Below, piece after piece: positions 1-13,189 of a DNA stretch of 64,000 bases; position 1 is the stretch's first letter; every line of letters starts with the position of its first letter. Where the stretch lies: the NCBI GenBank assembly GCA_965153455.1, contig OZ234496.1:3100001-3164000 (forward strand). The letters are read 5' to 3'. The notes beneath the pieces are model-generated. The model had not been told where the DNA came from. It ran no database searches and was given only the letters and a program-made list of their open reading frames with translations. Source of the stretch: Sphagnum compactum (taxonomy: Eukaryota > Bryophyta > Sphagnopsida > Sphagnales). A program made the position numbers and the translations under genes.

Positions 1-2219
1 CTTGCCCTTTGGGCAAAGGCATTACACCCATTGATCTAATAAATTTGTTCACATGTTTTTACATGACAATTAATTTTGTTTTGGAAAATGCATAAACGTC
101 TTCCTTTTGGCAAATCTTGATATTATACATATCAAATGGTTTTGTATTTCATAAGAGCAAATATAATGCAAAAAACACATTGGATTTTGTCTAGCTAGTT
201 AAAAAAATTCACTGTTGTGCTTGAAAAAATTGTTGATGTTTTGGTCATTTGACCAAAACTAAAGAAACTTATTCCAAGACAAGTTCAAAATCTAAAGGAT
301 GTAAAATTTTCAAATTTTCAAATACTGAAGATTGTATCAAATTGTTTCAAGGCTTTAGAAAAAAATGCATTGATTTCATGCAATGAAAATAAAATAAAAG
401 TAAGTCGGTAGTTTGGCATTGATTGTATGATGGCAGAAAAACTAATTTTGATTTCGATTTCAAATGTGATTTTGCACACCATTAGCAAGACAAAGAAGGG
501 TGATATAAAGAAAGTGACAAGAGAGATGATTTCTCTCTTTAGGAATATGCGGATTGCTTTAAGGAAAAGGGAGCACAATTCATCAAGTACAAGATTGAGT
601 TCTAGTATTGATATTGATCTTGGTAGTTATTTGATTGAGTGAAGGAATGAAAAAAATTGGAGAAAACATAAAGTGGAAATCAAATAAAGTTTAATGCACA
701 ATTCTTATTATAGAACTATTAGAAAATTAAATAGATGAATGAGGAACCGATTAAGAAATGGAGACTTGCAAGAAGGCTCCAAAATCAAGCAATTTTGCTT
801 GCAATATATAAATCAATAAAGATACCTTAAAGTCACACTTTGTCTTGTGTTTGATTTCTTGTTAACTTTCTCATTTCACCTTGACTTCACATGTATCCTT
901 AAAGTCCACCATATAGGACCCCCCAAATTCAAAAGATTGCATGAACACAAGGACTTTCTTTTTTTAACTTGCAACTATACCTTGCCTACCTAGGCTACTT
1001 ACCTTGTTACCTAAGCCCTCAACCTACCTACCTAGTTTATTTAGGTCTAGGGATCATTTTGGATGGGATGGATGGTGTAGGGTGTGAGCTTTTAAAGCAT
1101 TTGGAGAGATTTGGATTTATTTAGGTCTCAGGATCATTTTTATTTATAAACTTTTTGAAACATTTATTTCAATTTTGAAATTTTTTTATTTCATGTTTGG
1201 ACATTTCTATTTTATTTTTGGGGAAAAAAAAATAATTTATAGATATTATTTCTAGAATTAAATTTCAAAATTTGGAAACAAAAATTCGAAAAAATAGATT
1301 TCGAAATTTTACTTGATTTATGGAAACTTGCATTTTAATTCTTGAAATTTTCATTTTACTTCGGAAACTTGCATTTTCATAGACCTATAGGACTTTGGAG
1401 AATTTCAAAACTTTTAGCTAGATGCCAAGGATTAGATTTACTTCCATTTTGAACTCCTTTTCAAAAATTGCAGCCATATCTCTAGCTTGCTTGAGATTTG
1501 CAATTTTAACTTTGTTATATATTTTTTGGGTAATGTCAAGATTAATAAAACATCTCTAGTGCCATTATTTGATAGAAATTGTTTGGCCATGGATGCAATA
1601 CTCATGCATTGAATGTGCAACATTTTATCCTTTGGCATGAGTTTTTTTGGTTTCTTAGTTGTTACGTTAGGGTTTGAAGTTCAAACAAAGTTTGGAGCAC
1701 TAATCCCTACATGAACTATTACATGTTTGTTCTATTGAAATAGCATGTGTCATTTTTATACCATTTACAAGGGATTGTCGTCTCTTTAAACATTTTTTGT
1801 TGGTGATTTTAATGTTGTTAAAATTTCATCAAACTACAAAGTTGCCTTTTCAAAGCGTTTTTCATTTGACATCTTATTTTCGCCTCCTTGAATGTCTCTT
1901 GCAATCAGTCCTTGAATGTTTCCTCTTAAAATGGAAAGTCTAAGTACTCTTCTTTGTAGGAAGCATAAATAGCCTTCTATATCACAATAGGTATCACCTA
2001 GGTTTATTTTTTTTGCTTTTATTGTACTACCCAAAATTGACATTGTAACCAACTAATACCATTGTGTTTATTAAGGTTTGTTAACATGTAATGATGTGTT
2101 TGTGAAAAATTGTTTTTTACAACTCATTTTTGCAACTAAAAAATGTTGTTTACAATTTTTTTAATAATTGAAAAATAGTTGCACACTACTTTTTTAACTA
2201 CAAATGATAGTTTTTTTGT
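1..2219. other. AT-rich non-genic DNA
   Basis: I see no gene here. The open frames are short and resemble no family I know. The first 31 bases contain a short perfect palindrome (TTGCCC-TTT-GGGCAA) followed by GGCATTAC, which recalls the dispersed hairpin repeats at 26.4, 44.9 and 47.9 kb and may be one cut by the window edge. Short CCTA/TAGG-rich text near 985-1065 matches the tetranucleotide-rich text at 16.9-17.4 kb. Confidence 0.6.
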
Positions 2220-2400
2220 GTGTCAAGGTGTGTATAACAATTGTCTAGGGTTTTTTAGGGTTTGATGAAGGTTTATTAAGGTGTGAAGTTTGTTTAAGGT
2301 CTATTTAGTATTAAGGTGTGTATAAGGTTTATTAGGGTTTGTCTAGGGTGTATTAAGGTATTTCTAAGGCATGTTAGGGTTTGTGTAAAATTTGTTATGG
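2220..2400 (+). repeat. Degenerate short tandem repeat rich in TTTAGGG-like words
   Basis: The stretch is made of imperfect units of about 10-12 bases such as TCTAGGG, TTTTAGGG, TTATTAAGG and TTATTAGGG. The units resemble the plant telomere word TTTAGGG but are far too diverged to be an active telomere. It could be an old interstitial telomeric tract or an unrelated minisatellite. Confidence 0.45.
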
Positions 2401-2480
2401 TTATCGAAAGTGAGATAACATAAAGGAGGGAGGGGTGAAAATTTTGACAAGAGGAAATAACAGTAATGACAATGAAAGTG

Positions 2481-2674
2481 AAATATAAAATGAAAGGGTT
2501 TGATTGAAAGACAAAAAGGTTTGAAAGTTGAGGCAATAAAACAAATTGTTTAATTGATTTGAGATGGGTGAAAGAGGAAATATAAAAAGAAAAGGTTTGA
2601 TCGAAAGAAAAAGGGGTTTGAAAGATAAGGCAATAAAACAAAGTGTTTAATTGATTTGAGATGGGTGAAAGAGG
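2481..2674. repeat. 97-bp tandem duplication, two copies
   Basis: Copy one is 2481-2577 and copy two 2578-2674. Both begin AAATATAAAA and end GAGATGGGTGAAAGAGG, with roughly a dozen differences between them. The purine-rich sequence gives long open frames on the minus strand (Phe/Ser/Leu-rich) that are by-products of composition and not genes. Confidence 0.8.
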
Positions 2675-2744
2675 AATTTGAGAGGTGAAACAAAAAGAGA
2701 AAGAATCTAAGCAAGCTAAAAGAACTTGATTGAGGGAAGTTCAA

Positions 2745-5700
2745 GGTTTGTCAAAGTTGAAACAAATCTAAGAAAGATGTAAAATGGGTTTAAAATCTTG
2801 AAGGAGGAAGGAAATGATGTGAAGAAGAGAGAGGGGTTTGTCTAAGGTCTAAAGGGTATGTCAAAAATGAGGAAGTTTGAAAAAGGGAAGGCAAATGGTG
2901 TTAAGGCTTGGGAGAGGTTTAAGTGAAGTGATGTAGCTTGAAGGAAGGTGGACAACTCAAAGTGGATTGAGATAGTTCAAATTCAAACACATAGATCTCA
3001 AATCAATTTCTTTCACTTGCCAGGATGTGAGAGGCCTTTTGAAAAAGGCTTTGGGATTGTGACTTTCGCTCTGCACTACTCCATGTTACTAATTATCTTT
3101 CTACACATTGTTTTAAAACCTACGCCAAGCTCTTGAGTTGCATGAGAACCAAGAATTCCAACTTTGCACATTCAAAAAATCCAAGCCTCCCTAAATATGT
3201 TCTTCCCCCCTTATCGTGCACTCTCAAATACATTAATTTTTTTGATAGAAAGATATGAGGGTTTTTGTGGAAGTTTGAAACCTTCGAAAGCTTTTAAAAC
3301 CTTTTTTTCCCAACCTTTCACCTCAAAAACCTTTTTTTTTCAAAATTCCTTTTCTTTTTTACCACCTCTCTTTTTCTCAAAACTTTTCATGGTTTCATTA
3401 GCTTTAGCCTCCTTTGCACACACAGGTTCTTATGTGGATGCTTAATTCAATAACTTGATATTTACATGGTTAAAGCTCTCATTGAAGGGACTTATCCTTC
3501 TTTAGTTATGACATTATGACACCAATAAGTGGTAGCAAAAATATTTTGATTCATATTCTCTATAGCATTGAGTACCATCCTCCATCCAATTTAATCTTGT
3601 TCATGAACCAATTTGTGTATCTTGGCTTTGGCCTTTTTCAATTTTCATCTTCCTTTACTTCTTTAACTTTTAGAAAAATATTTTCACAATGATTAACAAT
3701 ATTGTCTTTTATGGTGTGAAGTAAAATTTTCAAATCTAAATGCCTTTCATTTCTTCCAATAGCAACATTTAACCATTTATCCAAGTTTGTGTTTTCTACC
3801 AAGGAAACATGAAACATATTTTGAATGCCCCATTTCACTAGACTATCAACTTGATACTAAAACTCTAAACAATTCCTTTTCTTAAACACTAGATTCCATA
3901 TTTAGTGACAATGTCTTTTAATTTTCTACAATATGTGATGGTGGTCTAGTGTTACATGTGTTAAAAAAAAACAAATCATGATGACATTCTTGTCATTTGT
4001 AACAATAGGAAAGAACAAAAATCATGTGATAATCAAATTGGTTGTGCTTACTCAGATCTACAACGATTCTTTTTAATTAATTAAAATTGGAAAACATAAA
4101 TGAATAGGGTGCAAGTGTTGTTTGAGGAAACTTGGGATGCTTTCATATAGATTCATCAAACATGTTCTTATGACCCACTTGCTTACTTACCCCTTTGTAA
4201 AAAATGATTACAATGATGGCATTTGAAACACCAAAATACCAAGCAAACAACTTACAAAATGTGCCAAGTTTAAAGGGTCCAAATTGACAACCCAACACAA
4301 AGAGAAGGATGTCCAAATTGATAAACATGGTTGTTTTCTAATAGTCTTGTATTTAATAATAACAACAAACAAAAAATCATGGCCTTAATCATGATGATAA
4401 ACACCAAAATATTTGTATCTTAATTTCAATGCTAGCTTAAGGTTTTTTTTTGTTGCAAATCAATATGGTTGCAAATCCTTCAAATAGAAATTGGTGTGTT
4501 TATTCAAAATAAAGAGTTCCATTCTATGGGTAGAAATTGTCAATGGTAATTGTTGCATGACATCAATGACCATACCTAAAGTTAAAACTTTTATAAAGAT
4601 CCACACAAAATACCCTTCTTGTTTCCATGTAAGCTATAGAAAAAAACATAATACACATAAATGTGCATTGCCCTAATAGGCCTATTTGATATCGCAACTT
4701 GCCTAGAACAAAAAGTGATTGCACATTTTACAAGCTATCTCTTCACAATTTCAGCCATGATTAAAAACCTTACTTGGCATTGAAAAACTCCAAATGCAAT
4801 TGAAGTGATTTGTAGGTTTTGAAGCTTCCAACCCTATGTTTATTTAAAGATCTATACAAAAGTTCATTCATTGTTTTTGTGTTTGCTTTATTATGTCAAA
4901 GGGAAACAAAATAAGGTTTGCATAAGAGGAAACATAAGAGGAGAAAAAATGACACAAAAAAGACATGGATCAATGCAACCATTCAAGAACTCTCACCTTT
5001 CAACATCCTCCAACAATTGTAAAGCAAGATTTCAAATGAGAAAAGTTAGAATTTTCATCAAACTATATGAACACAAAGAAATTGCAACGATAAATGTCAC
5101 CATTCTTTGAAAACGAGCAAATGAGAACAATAAGAACTTCCTTTTGGACATTTTTAATGAAGAAAAGAAAAGTAAAACCATTTAAACAACCTTCATAATC
5201 CTTGATATGGCCCTCCATTTTTCATTTGAAATTGTCAAAGCAAATGAACATACAAAGGATTATCCAAAAGGGTGAAAGCATGGTTAGGTGTCTCAAAAGT
5301 GGAATTTGAAAATTCATAATTTAACACTAGTGATTTTTTTGCAATTTCAAAATAAATATATACATATATATTAGGAAAATTTCAATGCACTTCATTAATA
5401 AATTCTTCATGTGATGATGTTTTATTATTTAATTTTTATTTTGACACTATTTTGACATTTTTTTTGAGTCCACATTTTTCATTTTCTCTATGTGACATAG
5501 TGTTGTCATTTCAAAAGTCCATTATGAGTCCATAATCTTCTTAGAGTTCATCCAAAAAATTTATGATGATTCTCATTAAAGTCTATGACAACATGAATAA
5601 TTAAAAAATTAACAATGTTAATTTTGAATATGGCTTTAAGTTTTACATTTGTATGTAATCTAGAATAATTACAAGTGTGATAATCCAAATAGTCCCCCTA

Positions 5701-8700
5701 TTCATGATTTCATCCTATACTACCCTTGGAAAAACTTGTCATTGAATTTGTGCTAGGAATAGAAAAGTGTATGAATGGATCCCACGTCTTTAAACCACTA
5801 TGTGAATGTTAGGGAATTTCTTTTCTTGGGTACAACATTCATCATTTTGATGAAGTTAAATAGTGAAAATATTGATGGATAAGTATTCCATATTAAGATT
5901 TTCCATATTTTGGCCTAATACATTATGACCATAAAATTGGTGAAATATGACTATTGCAATAAAGGCAAACGATGTTTAATGTGCATTTGCACTATTTGAT
6001 AACCAATTTCATTTGGGAAAATACCTAAAATAGTGCTAAATTAAGTAACCATGTTAATTATAGTTTCAAACTCATTATCAATATTTTAATAATAATATAA
6101 AATAAAATTATTCAATTGAAATAAACACATACCATAACGATTTCATAGCAAAACATACATCATTAATTAAGATATTTCCAAATAAATCCCAAAACAATGT
6201 AATACCAAGATGTATTATCTTTTGTGATAAAAAAATTGAATGGTATATCATTTTAAAAAATTGGTTATTGGGTAAAGCACACTACGCCCCCCAAAAATTG
6301 TAATCACAAATATTGCATTTATGCATTTGGTTTTTTGTGTAAATATAAACATCACATCTTGGATTTTTAAAATATATATATATATATTGGATTAGATATG
6401 ACTTAATACAATAAATTTTTCAAAAAATCCAACAAACATTGGTGAACTTCAACATATGGAATATATTTGTGACAAAATAATTTGCACAAAGTATGAAAAA
6501 TTGCATACATGCTTCAAAACTAAGGTTGTGAGTGGATTTTTTGGTGAAACATTTTGTTGTCAATGATGTTGATATACATCAATTGAATCTAGGCCCATCT
6601 AAAACTTTTAAATTTTTGGTTGAAAATTCATTAAAAATATTTTTTATCATTTTTTCAGCAATAAAGGAAAAATATTTTATGTATTTAAAGAAAAAACCAA
6701 TACCAAATCAAAGATAAAAAGATTTTATAGTTGGTCACTGCATTATTTTTTCACATTTTTTTTTAATAATGTCTTATGAACCACAAACATGAGGCCTATG
6801 GTTGACGAAAAACTACACATTATATATGTTGTGTACATTGATTTTATTCAATCCTCTTCATCTAACCGTTGGATCAAGATTAATCTTGATTTAAAGTGAA
6901 ATCTAGATGTTTACATGGTATTCTATTTTAAAAATTCAAATTGTATATATTTGTTTGGTTAATAATCACCATGGTTCCAAGGAGATAGTTGACACTTTTG
7001 AAAAAAATGAGAAATCATTTTGCTTTTTATACACCGTCCATCCACAATGGGTCTTGAGTTAGTGGGTAGTGTTTCATCCTATGAATGATGAATTTGTTTA
7101 TAAAATTTCCCAAAAAAATGAAAATGTATTTTTGTAATGTAATGGTAGAGGTTTTTCATTGAAGTGCTATTACAATCATAGAATTATTGTATTGCAATTT
7201 TAGCATAAAGCATGATACCCAAAAACTTTCAAATCAACTACACAAATTTTCTCCCCATCTTAAATAACTCAATCTTATGTTCCACAACTTGAATGGCATG
7301 GCTCATTGCAACTAATTTATCACACCCAAACCCATTAGTGTTCATATTCCTATTCCTCATAGCTAAATGCATTCATCCCACATGCCACATTTCTCAAATC
7401 AATTGAGATGACATGTTCCAAGTTGTTTGGATTGCTTCCATTTTCATTAGATTCTATTCCTTTCACAACACCAAATAAGCAAGTTATAATCATATTGCAA
7501 TGCCTTTGTCATTTTCTTGTTTTATTTTTTTCTTTTCATATAATTTATTGACCAATAGTTATTAAATATCTTACAAATTGTGCATGTCACACAAATTTGA
7601 ATATTTGTTATAACTTTTTTTTGCATCTATATCATTTGTGTACACTAGTAAGGCTTTCTTCATCGAAGGAATACTTTCACATTTGAAGTAGTAGGATCAT
7701 CTACTTCATGCATTCTTTCATTGGATGATGAATATGATACAATATGGATGTTGCATTTCACAATTTGTAAAGAGTTGTGTTGGTTTCTAATATCATTTTT
7801 GACATCCTTGTTCAATTTAGCTACTAGTAAGAGGTAAGTCATTGGAGGTTTTGACACGTGCCTTCAATTTTTTACACTCATATGATAGTTTAACACTATA
7901 ATTGTTGATCCAAGACTCATTTGGTGTTTCTATTTTTAGTTACCAATTCATGTTTTTTTGGGATGTGTTGCATTGAAGGCATAAGGACCTACCTTTGGCG
8001 TGCACATGTTTACATTTTATTTGGTTTATTTGGTTTTTGGGGGTTTTCAATAAAAATTTCTTGTTGCAAATCTTGAAATTTTGACTTTGCATTTCATAAT
8101 TGTAATGCTATCCATTTTTCATTGTTTTGTTGGCACCTTCCATGGATCATGTAGCGAAAAAAAAGACCAATGAAGTTTAATTTGTTGAATTAATTTATTA
8201 TCTTTGTATTGTTGTCATTTTGGACCATGGATAAAGGGGCCTAATTATGTATGTGCCTACACTAAGTTCAACTTTGACATATCATGTCATTATATTGTGA
8301 AACATATAAGTGAAACTTCACAAACCTTGGATGCATTTGTTAGATTTCTATAATTATGTTTTTGGATAACAAGAGTTTTGCGACACATCAATGCCATGTT
8401 ATTTTAGTAATGAAACATCTCCAACCATACATTTTAAAATTACAAAGGATCTTTTTTAATTAAGCTTAATGTAAATTCATCATTGTTTAGATACATCTTG
8501 TGATCATTGCGTCCCAAGGGAAAATTCTTTAAACCTTGTATGGTATTTATTTTAGTTGAAGAAAGTGTTTTAAAAAGAATTAATTTCATTATTTTGAGAA
8601 ATTTTGTTTAATTGTAGTATTTGAGCCAAATGATTCATAACTATTTTTGAAATAATAATGATGAACCATTAGGAACCACATGGGACATGATAGGAAAAAA

Positions 8701-10330
8701 AGAAGAGGTTGGTAATTGAATAATGTTTTAAAAATCTTTCCTTTTGACTCCCAAATTTTTCCCTTTTGTTCAATTGCATTTATAACCCCTTTGCCCTTTC
8801 ACTCTTGATCATGTGTTTGCTTTCATATTGATTCCTTAGTTTGCCCCAATGTTGGTTTCAAACTCAAGGTTAAGGTCAAAATAATGAACGAATAAAGACA
8901 AAACTAAATTGATTTCAAACTATTTTAAATCTAAAATAATGTGCAATACACTAAAGGTGCATTATCTTAAGGTAATTATACTAATGCACATGTTTATAGA
9001 AACCACTTTTAAAAAGAGGTAATACTAAGGTTTTGATGATGTTTTAATCAAGATTATAATAAAAAATTTATCACGTACACTTCAATTAACATTAGAGTTT
9101 TGTTCCAATCTTAAGATTTCCTACATGTTTGATTCAGTAGGTAAAGGTATCATTATTATTATTTTGGTAATTAAATTTGAGTTGCGCATTGCTGCACACT
9201 ACCAATGATAGTCAATTTTATCTTTCTTACGTTTTCATACGGTTTTCAATAATTCTTCATTATTTATGTCAATGTTAAATTAAATTTAAGTTAATATACA
9301 TTTCATGGATGTGAAAAGACACATGTCAATTTGTTTTTTCATATCCATGTTGGTGGATAGGGAAAAAGAGTGAGGTAGTTATAAGGAAAGGTGGGAAATA
9401 GTTATTAAGCAAGTTAATTTTAAAAAGGTAGTTATTATGAAAGAAATGAAATAGTTAGGCTTGAAATTGAGATAGTTATTTTTGAAATTGTCTTTGGACC
9501 ATGGATGACCATACGAAGGATTCAAAATATCCCTTGTTACCCAATGAATGGAAGCAATTCAACAAGGCAATGATTAATTAGTGAATGGAAGGGATGCAAC
9601 AAAACATTTGATTAGCTTGATAGGACCAAGACTATTGATAATTTGATTTTGATTTACTGTTGAACGGAAATGAACTTAGGATGTAGTTTTGGATTTTGAT
9701 GGAGTTTGGGAGATTGATTTTTTTAACACATCGAGTTAGACTTAGGGAGCTACTGGAAGTTAGAATAGAGACATGATATGAAGTTTAGAGTTTTGTTGGT
9801 ATTGGAAACCACTGATTTTCATGTTTTCATTTATGATTTCCACTTTTTAATACTACAAATGTTGATATGTTCAATTATAAATAAAGATAATAATGTGAAC
9901 AATGATCATACTTTGTATTATTGTGGTTTTTTTCTTGATATCTAACTCGATTCTAACCACATATTTTGTGTTCATGAATGAATTAAAACATGAAAAGAAT
10001 GAACAATAGTTGCAAGGAGAAAACTATGTAAAATTAGTCTACCAAAATTGTTTGACAACTAAAACCACGTGTTTTAAATGTTGAAATGAATGATTAAAGT
10101 GAAGTTTTATATTATTTTAAATAGGCAAAAAAAACCAATTTTAGGATATAACTTGCGCCTACTATTTGGCTACCATATCGGGGACAAAAAAAATTTGACA
10201 CAAAAAGCAACAACAATATTGTGAATAGTTTTGGATTTATTGAGAGCATTGTTTTTTGTAGATTTCAAAATTTGAAAGAAGGTATACTATTTTATTGAAG
10301 ATTTTGATTTCTAATTTTTTTGGAAATAGA
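2745..10330. other. Gene-free AT-rich intergenic DNA
   Basis: About 7.6 kb of AT-rich DNA without a recognisable gene, RNA or intact transposon. Open frames are all under about 95 codons and lack family motifs. A short (TA)n run lies near 6370-6387. Much of it is presumably old transposon sequence mutated beyond recognition; that is inference. Confidence 0.55.
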
Positions 10331-10639
10331 AGATGGAAGTTGAAGTAGTAAAGGCTATAAGGACTCAAATTGGAAAGTATATTAAGAAATGGGAAATCTA
10401 AGATCTATAAAATAATACGAATTAGATGGTGACTCGAAGTTTGTAGAGGCAGATGGATAAAAAAGTTAAGCAACATGAATTCCATAAGAAAATCATGATG
10501 TGGACCAATAAATGTATGAAACACCAAACATGGGTATAATTTTGGAACCCAAAAGTTTGTGAACAGAAAAACAACTTGCTAGACATCGAGTGTCTTCAGT
10601 GGGAATGGGAGTGAGAATAGAAGTATGGATCAGGGGTTT

Positions 10640-11465
10640 GTAGAGACATATTGGGTATAGAAAGTGATTTCCATCGAGGGGGATTAGGTTTCAAATATAC
10701 CCAAGAGAAGGGGTATCCATGTTTTTCAAACACCATTTCCTATTCAAGAACATGGGGAAAAGATAAATCCAAGGGACGAATTGTTATTGGCAAACACCTT
10801 GGAAATTCTTTAAGTTTAAAACCTATGAATAGTTGGAGGAATGATTATAATAGACGCACAAATGCACCATTTGTGTATCAGTTAACATTGCTAGAATATC
10901 ATGAACTAGTAAAGGACTAGGACATAAAAAATAACTATGATCCTAGTATTTTAAAGTGGGTGGATGCATATTACCTAGGAACTTCTGCATGTGAATGTTT
11001 TGGAGGAGGCATTACCAATTCAAATGGGTCACAAAAGCAAAAGAATTGGAAGAGAGAAGGAATCCAAAATGTAAAAATTACGATTATGAGGATTCAATTA
11101 AGTTGGTTCAAACTCTTTCTAGAATTTGTGCTTTTTGTAAAGTTGGAGGACATGTCATCACAAAATGTCCAAAGATTAATAATGAAATGAGGGATGGATT
11201 TGTTAGACATGTGAGACAACAAATGTTAGAGAGAGATTATGTAGAACAACCATAGATGAAAGAACAAATCCAAAATAGTTTAGAACATAGGATGCAAGAA
11301 ATTGGTTTAAGTGAAACATAATTTATACAAAATAGATTAAGAATTCATCATTTTCCCAATGTGAATAAGGCAAAACCATTTTCTGTAAGACCGGATTTTA
11401 TACCACAAAGAGTACATATGAATGTTGTACAATTGGAGGCTAGGATGTGCAAAAAATGGCTTGTT
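10640..11465 (+). pseudogene. Gag-like retroelement fragment with CCHC zinc knuckle
   Basis: A decayed coding strand that runs against the neighbouring minus-strand element. At 11127-11168 it encodes a zinc knuckle with spacing C-X2-C-X4-H-X4-C (CAFCKVGGHVITKC), the nucleic-acid-binding motif of retroelement Gag proteins. It is followed by CP and a charged tail containing RDGFVRHVRQQM. Further down, another frame reads MNVVQLEARMCKKWLVN up to about 11470, where homology switches to the minus-strand RNase H. Stops and frameshifts are present at 10918, 11253 and beyond. The same knuckle-plus-tail arrangement occurs on the minus strand near 15.7 kb, so both pieces probably belong to one family. 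The part before 10950 is not recognised. Confidence 0.6.
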
Positions 11466-11624
11466 AATTAAGTACACAAGGGCCATGGGATCAACATAAA
11501 ATATAAACCGGTTATTTTGTAAGTAATGTTTGAATTTGTGTAGGGCATAAACCATTGTTAAAGCTTCCTTCTCAATAGTGATATAGTTTTTTTTTACTAA
11601 ATTTAGTAATTTGGAGGCATACAT
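11455..11624 (-). pseudogene. Truncated RNase H / RT connection (element 1)
   Basis: The strand reads NYITIEKEALTMVYALHKFKHYL, then FYVDPMALVYLINKP, typical of the Ty3/Gypsy RNase H region where the Glu of the EKE motif helps catalysis. Homology stops at NKP near 11465; after that the frame continues into unrelated sequence, which is really the antisense of the plus-strand gag fragment. The domain is therefore cut to about its first third. Confidence 0.75.
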
Positions 11625-11921
11625 ATATAATCAGTTGGGTTCTAAGCAAGTATTTCCTACTATCAGTTGGGATGCATATGTGTGCACATGAAATTCAAGT
11701 TCCTAATTTGGACTCATCATAAATAGGGGCTTGCACATACCAATTCTTAATATCTTCCCAAGCATTTTGGCACTATTTTGTCCATTCAAAAACTTCATTT
11801 TTTTTTAGTAGCTTGGTGGTAGGTGACATAATTAATCCAAAGTTTTTCATGAAATGCTTGTAGAATTGTGCCATCCCATTGAACACATGTATTTCTTGAA
11901 GAGTAATAGGTATTGGCATGT

Positions 11922-12560
11922 TCAGTATAAGGCTTCAACTTTCCTAGGATCCGTAACTTTGCCTTCCTTAAACATTATGAAACCTAGGATAGTTCTTGAA
12001 ACAACCATGAATGCACACTTGTATGGGTTCAAACTAATACCAAATTCTTTACACCTATGAAGACATTTTTTAAGCTTCTCAAGGTGAGTAGACAGGTCAT
12101 TGAATACTGTAAAGTCATCAAGGAAAATCTTCATGAATACATCAATGTATTCATGGAATGCTTTGGTAATTACCTTTTGATAAGTAGGCAATTCCTTTTT
12201 TACACCAAATGGCATCACAACCCACACAAAAGTCCCCCATTCTGTCACAAAGGTGGATTTGTGCTGGTCTTCTGGTGTAATTGAGATTTGGTGATACTCG
12301 AAAAATCCATCTAAAAAGGTATACACTTCATGCCCAACTACAATGTTAATGACCTCATCAATGAAAGGCAACGGGTAACAATCCTTCTTTGTTGTTGCAT
12401 CGAGCTTCCTAAAATTAACAAAAATTCTTAATTTCCCATTCTTTTTAAGCACAACCGCTATAGGCAATAACCAAGTTGCTTCCTCAACCGGTTTGATAAA
12501 ACCAGCAACAAGTGATTTGTCTATGTCATGTTTAACAATGGCAACATAATTAGGATTCAA
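11922..12560 (-). pseudogene. Ty3/Gypsy reverse transcriptase domain (element 1)
   Basis: This is the best preserved piece, 212 codons open. The RT blocks are in order: LDKSLVAGFIKPVEEATWL-like entry, LKKNGKLRIFVNFRKLD, YPLPFIDEV, FLDGFFEYHQI, FVWVVMPFGVK, the catalytic FLDDF box at about 12111-12126, then THLEKLKKCLHRC and LNPYKCAF. The usual box is Y/F-x-DD, so both catalytic aspartates remain. RT copies element RNA into DNA. Substitutions such as KKELPTYQK for the usual KNAPPTYQ show relaxation. Flanked by the pol linker upstream and RNase H downstream. Strong match; the exact clade is not assigned. Confidence 0.9.
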
Positions 12561-13140
12561 TTGGTACCTTGCTTGATGAACATGTGATATTGGAGTGTTA
12601 AGTTTAATCTTGTGTTGAATAATCTCTGGTGGAATACCTTTTAGGTCTTTGTATGTTTAGGCAAAAATGTCTTTAAACTCCTTCAGTAGTACAACTAATT
12701 ATTTAGTGACAACGTATCGATTCAAGTGAAGCATTCACTTTCACATGTTGCACATTCTTCTTGGTGCCCAAAATGATTTTAGTCAATTGCTCTTCCTCAA
12801 TTATTGTCCAACATGTTATGGTTAGATTTTGAGTTCGTTCCCGAACAAGTGTCTCATTAATGATCATTTCTCCAACTTCTAAATGGAAAAAGGTCCCAAG
12901 TAAATGTCGTTTTACAATATCATATGGTATAACCAAATTAACAGGTAAGACACATACTAGTTCAATAAGTGTTTTTGGCACCTATTCTACCATCCCAATG
13001 TTTGATGTGTGGTCTAATTTGGAAACCGGTTCAGTTTGGGTAAGTACTCCTATGGTCCCTATTGAAAATAGACCCAATTTTGTAGCAAACATAACATCCT
13101 TTTTTTCATCAGATATTCCATAATGGAAATCATAACACAC
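12560..13140 (-). pseudogene. Protease-RT linker of pol (element 1)
   Basis: The segment includes a 92-codon open stretch (12703-12981). Near 12660-12560 it reads EFKDIFA, then YKDLKGIPPE and HQARYQLNPNY, the block that immediately precedes the RT domain in plant Ty3/Gypsy pol. It contains a stop at the Trp position in the FAW motif. No catalytic function is expected. It joins directly to the RT domain. Confidence 0.65.
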
Positions 13141-13189
13141 TAGGATTTATGGTCTTTTGGTTTGAACACTTAATTTTTTAGTAACAAGT

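Noticed and set aside
2294-2744. Overlapping Phe/Ser/Leu-rich minus-strand frames of 64-115 codons
   Set aside because: They are produced by the purine-rich 97-bp tandem duplication and flanks, with no protein motif.
12057-12284. Plus-strand frames opposite the element 1 reverse transcriptase
   Set aside because: They are antisense shadows of the strongly supported minus-strand RT domain.
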